DNA of 6,783 bases from Piscirickettsiaceae bacterium (GTDB taxonomy: Bacteria > Pseudomonadota > Gammaproteobacteria > Thiomicrospirales > Thiomicrospiraceae): NCBI GenBank assembly GCA_027019045.1, contig JALUXI010000251.1:1-6783 (forward strand), in the 5' to 3' direction. Below are positions 6,080 through 6,783 of the stretch, piece after piece. Each line of letters starts with the position of its first letter. Within the stretch, counting starts at the first letter, position 1. Both the position numbers and the translations under genes were made by a program. Below the pieces are notes generated by a model. That model was not told the DNA's origin and did no database searches. It saw nothing but the letters and a program-made list of their open reading frames with translations.

Positions 6080-6783
6080 ATGGCAGCAATTACTGCAAAA
6101 ATGGTGAAAGAGTTGCGTGAAACAACTGGCGCAGGGATGATGGATTGTAAAAAAGCATTGTCTGAAACAGATGGTGATATGGATGCAGCGATCGAGTTCT
6201 TGCGTAAAAAAGGCATGGCGGGTGCAGATAAGAAAGCAGGGCGTGTGGCAGCAGAAGGCGTGATTGCAATTGCTATTTCTGATGACAAGAAAAAAGGTGC
6301 TATCGCTGAAGTCAACTGTGAAACTGATTTTGTTGCAAAAGGTGATGAGTTTAAAGACTTCGCAAATGAAGTTGCTCAAATCGCCCTTAATCAAAATGTG
6401 GTGGATCCAGAAGCGATTTTGAATGAAAAAATGGCCTCTGGTGCGACTGTGGACGAGCGTCGTCGTGAGTTGATTGCGAAAATTGGCGAAAACATGACGA
6501 TTCGTCGTATTGGTGAATTGGAAACCACTGGGCTTGTCGGTAGCTACCAGCATGGTGAGAAGATTGGTGTCATTGTGGCGATTGAAGGCGGTGATGAAGC
6601 CTTGGCGCGTGATATCGCAATGCATATTGCAGCGACTAACCCTAAAGCGTTGGATGCAGATAGCCTAGATCCTGAATTGGTCGAAAAAGAGCGTGCTTTC
6701 CAAATTGAACAGGCACAAGAGAGTGGTAAGCCAATGAATATCATTGAGAAGATGATTGAAGGGCGTATGCGTAAGTTCTTGCA
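6080..6783 (+). CDS. tsf: Elongation factor Ts (3' end cut by the window)
   Basis: EF-Ts is the cytosolic guanine nucleotide exchange factor that releases GDP from EF-Tu so that it can bind GTP again during translation. The visible 234 codons start MAAITAKMVKELRETTGAGM, the N-terminal UBA-like domain (about 1-54) that contacts EF-Tu. The hallmark TDFV motif follows at residues 82-85; its Asp and Phe are the residues that disturb the EF-Tu magnesium site in E. coli. GENMTIRR and GSYQHGEKIGV mark the core dimerisation-like subdomains. The frame is open to the window end; by comparison with E. coli (283 aa), roughly 50 residues are missing. The start is supported by AAGAGGA at 6066 and by homology. 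It is separated from rpsB by the MITE-like element and the attenuator hairpin. No frameshift is seen. Confidence 0.97.
   Translation, partial: MAAITAKMVKELRETTGAGMMDCKKALSETDGDMDAAIEFLRKKGMAGADKKAGRVAAEGVIAIAISDDKKKGAIAEVNCETDFVAKGDEFKDFANEVAQIALNQNVVDPEAILNEKMASGATVDERRRELIAKIGENMTIRRIGELETTGLVGSYQHGEKIGVIVAIEGGDEALARDIAMHIAATNPKALDADSLDPELVEKERAFQIEQAQESGKPMNIIEKMIEGRMRKFL

Noticed and set aside
5945..6625. 226-residue minus-strand reading frame opposite tsf and the MITE-like element
   Set aside because: It lies antisense to the well-supported tsf. Its protein is rich in Cys, His and Phe in the manner of a reverse-frame shadow, and it has no recognisable domain.
1..6783. DNA uptake signals of the Neisseria or Pasteurellaceae type, CRISPR repeats, tRNAs
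   Set aside because: By eye I found no copies of GCCGTCTGAA or AAGTGCGGT, no regularly spaced repeats and no cloverleaf-like sequence.

Overview
The window is core chromosomal DNA of a proteobacterium, most likely a gammaproteobacterium of moderate GC. The evidence is gene order and protein sequence: a map-glnD unit on the minus strand diverges from an rpsB-tsf unit on the plus strand, as in enterobacteria and many other gamma- and some betaproteobacteria. The proteins resemble their E. coli counterparts closely in length and in catalytic or binding motifs. A genus cannot be named from the sequence alone.

Layout. Minus strand, transcribed from about 4900 towards position 1: map (methionine aminopeptidase, 4082-4864), a 12-nt gap, glnD (PII uridylyltransferase/uridylyl-removing enzyme, 1415-4069), then a phospholipase-D-type cardiolipin synthase (21-1415) whose ATG shares one base with the glnD stop. 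Plus strand: a roughly 210-nt divergent region with a good promoter candidate and a long leader, rpsB (ribosomal protein S2, 5075-5821), a 258-nt gap, then tsf (elongation factor Ts, from 6080), which runs off the window end with roughly 50 C-terminal residues missing.

How they work together. The plus-strand unit makes a ribosomal protein and the EF-Tu nucleotide exchange factor, both needed in proportion to translation. Map removes initiator methionine from new proteins. GlnD reports glutamine status to the PII proteins. The cardiolipin synthase is a membrane-lipid gene that is not functionally tied to the others but looks translationally coupled to glnD.

The most unusual structure is between rpsB and tsf. 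A 160-bp sequence without a gene has perfect 16-bp terminal inverted repeats, a direct 4-bp flanking duplication (ACTA), and imperfect self-complementarity along its whole length. It looks like a miniature inverted-repeat transposable element (MITE) inserted just upstream of the rpsB-tsf attenuator/terminator hairpin. No CRISPR array, tRNA, rRNA, phage gene or defence system was seen. Apart from this insertion the region is ordinary.
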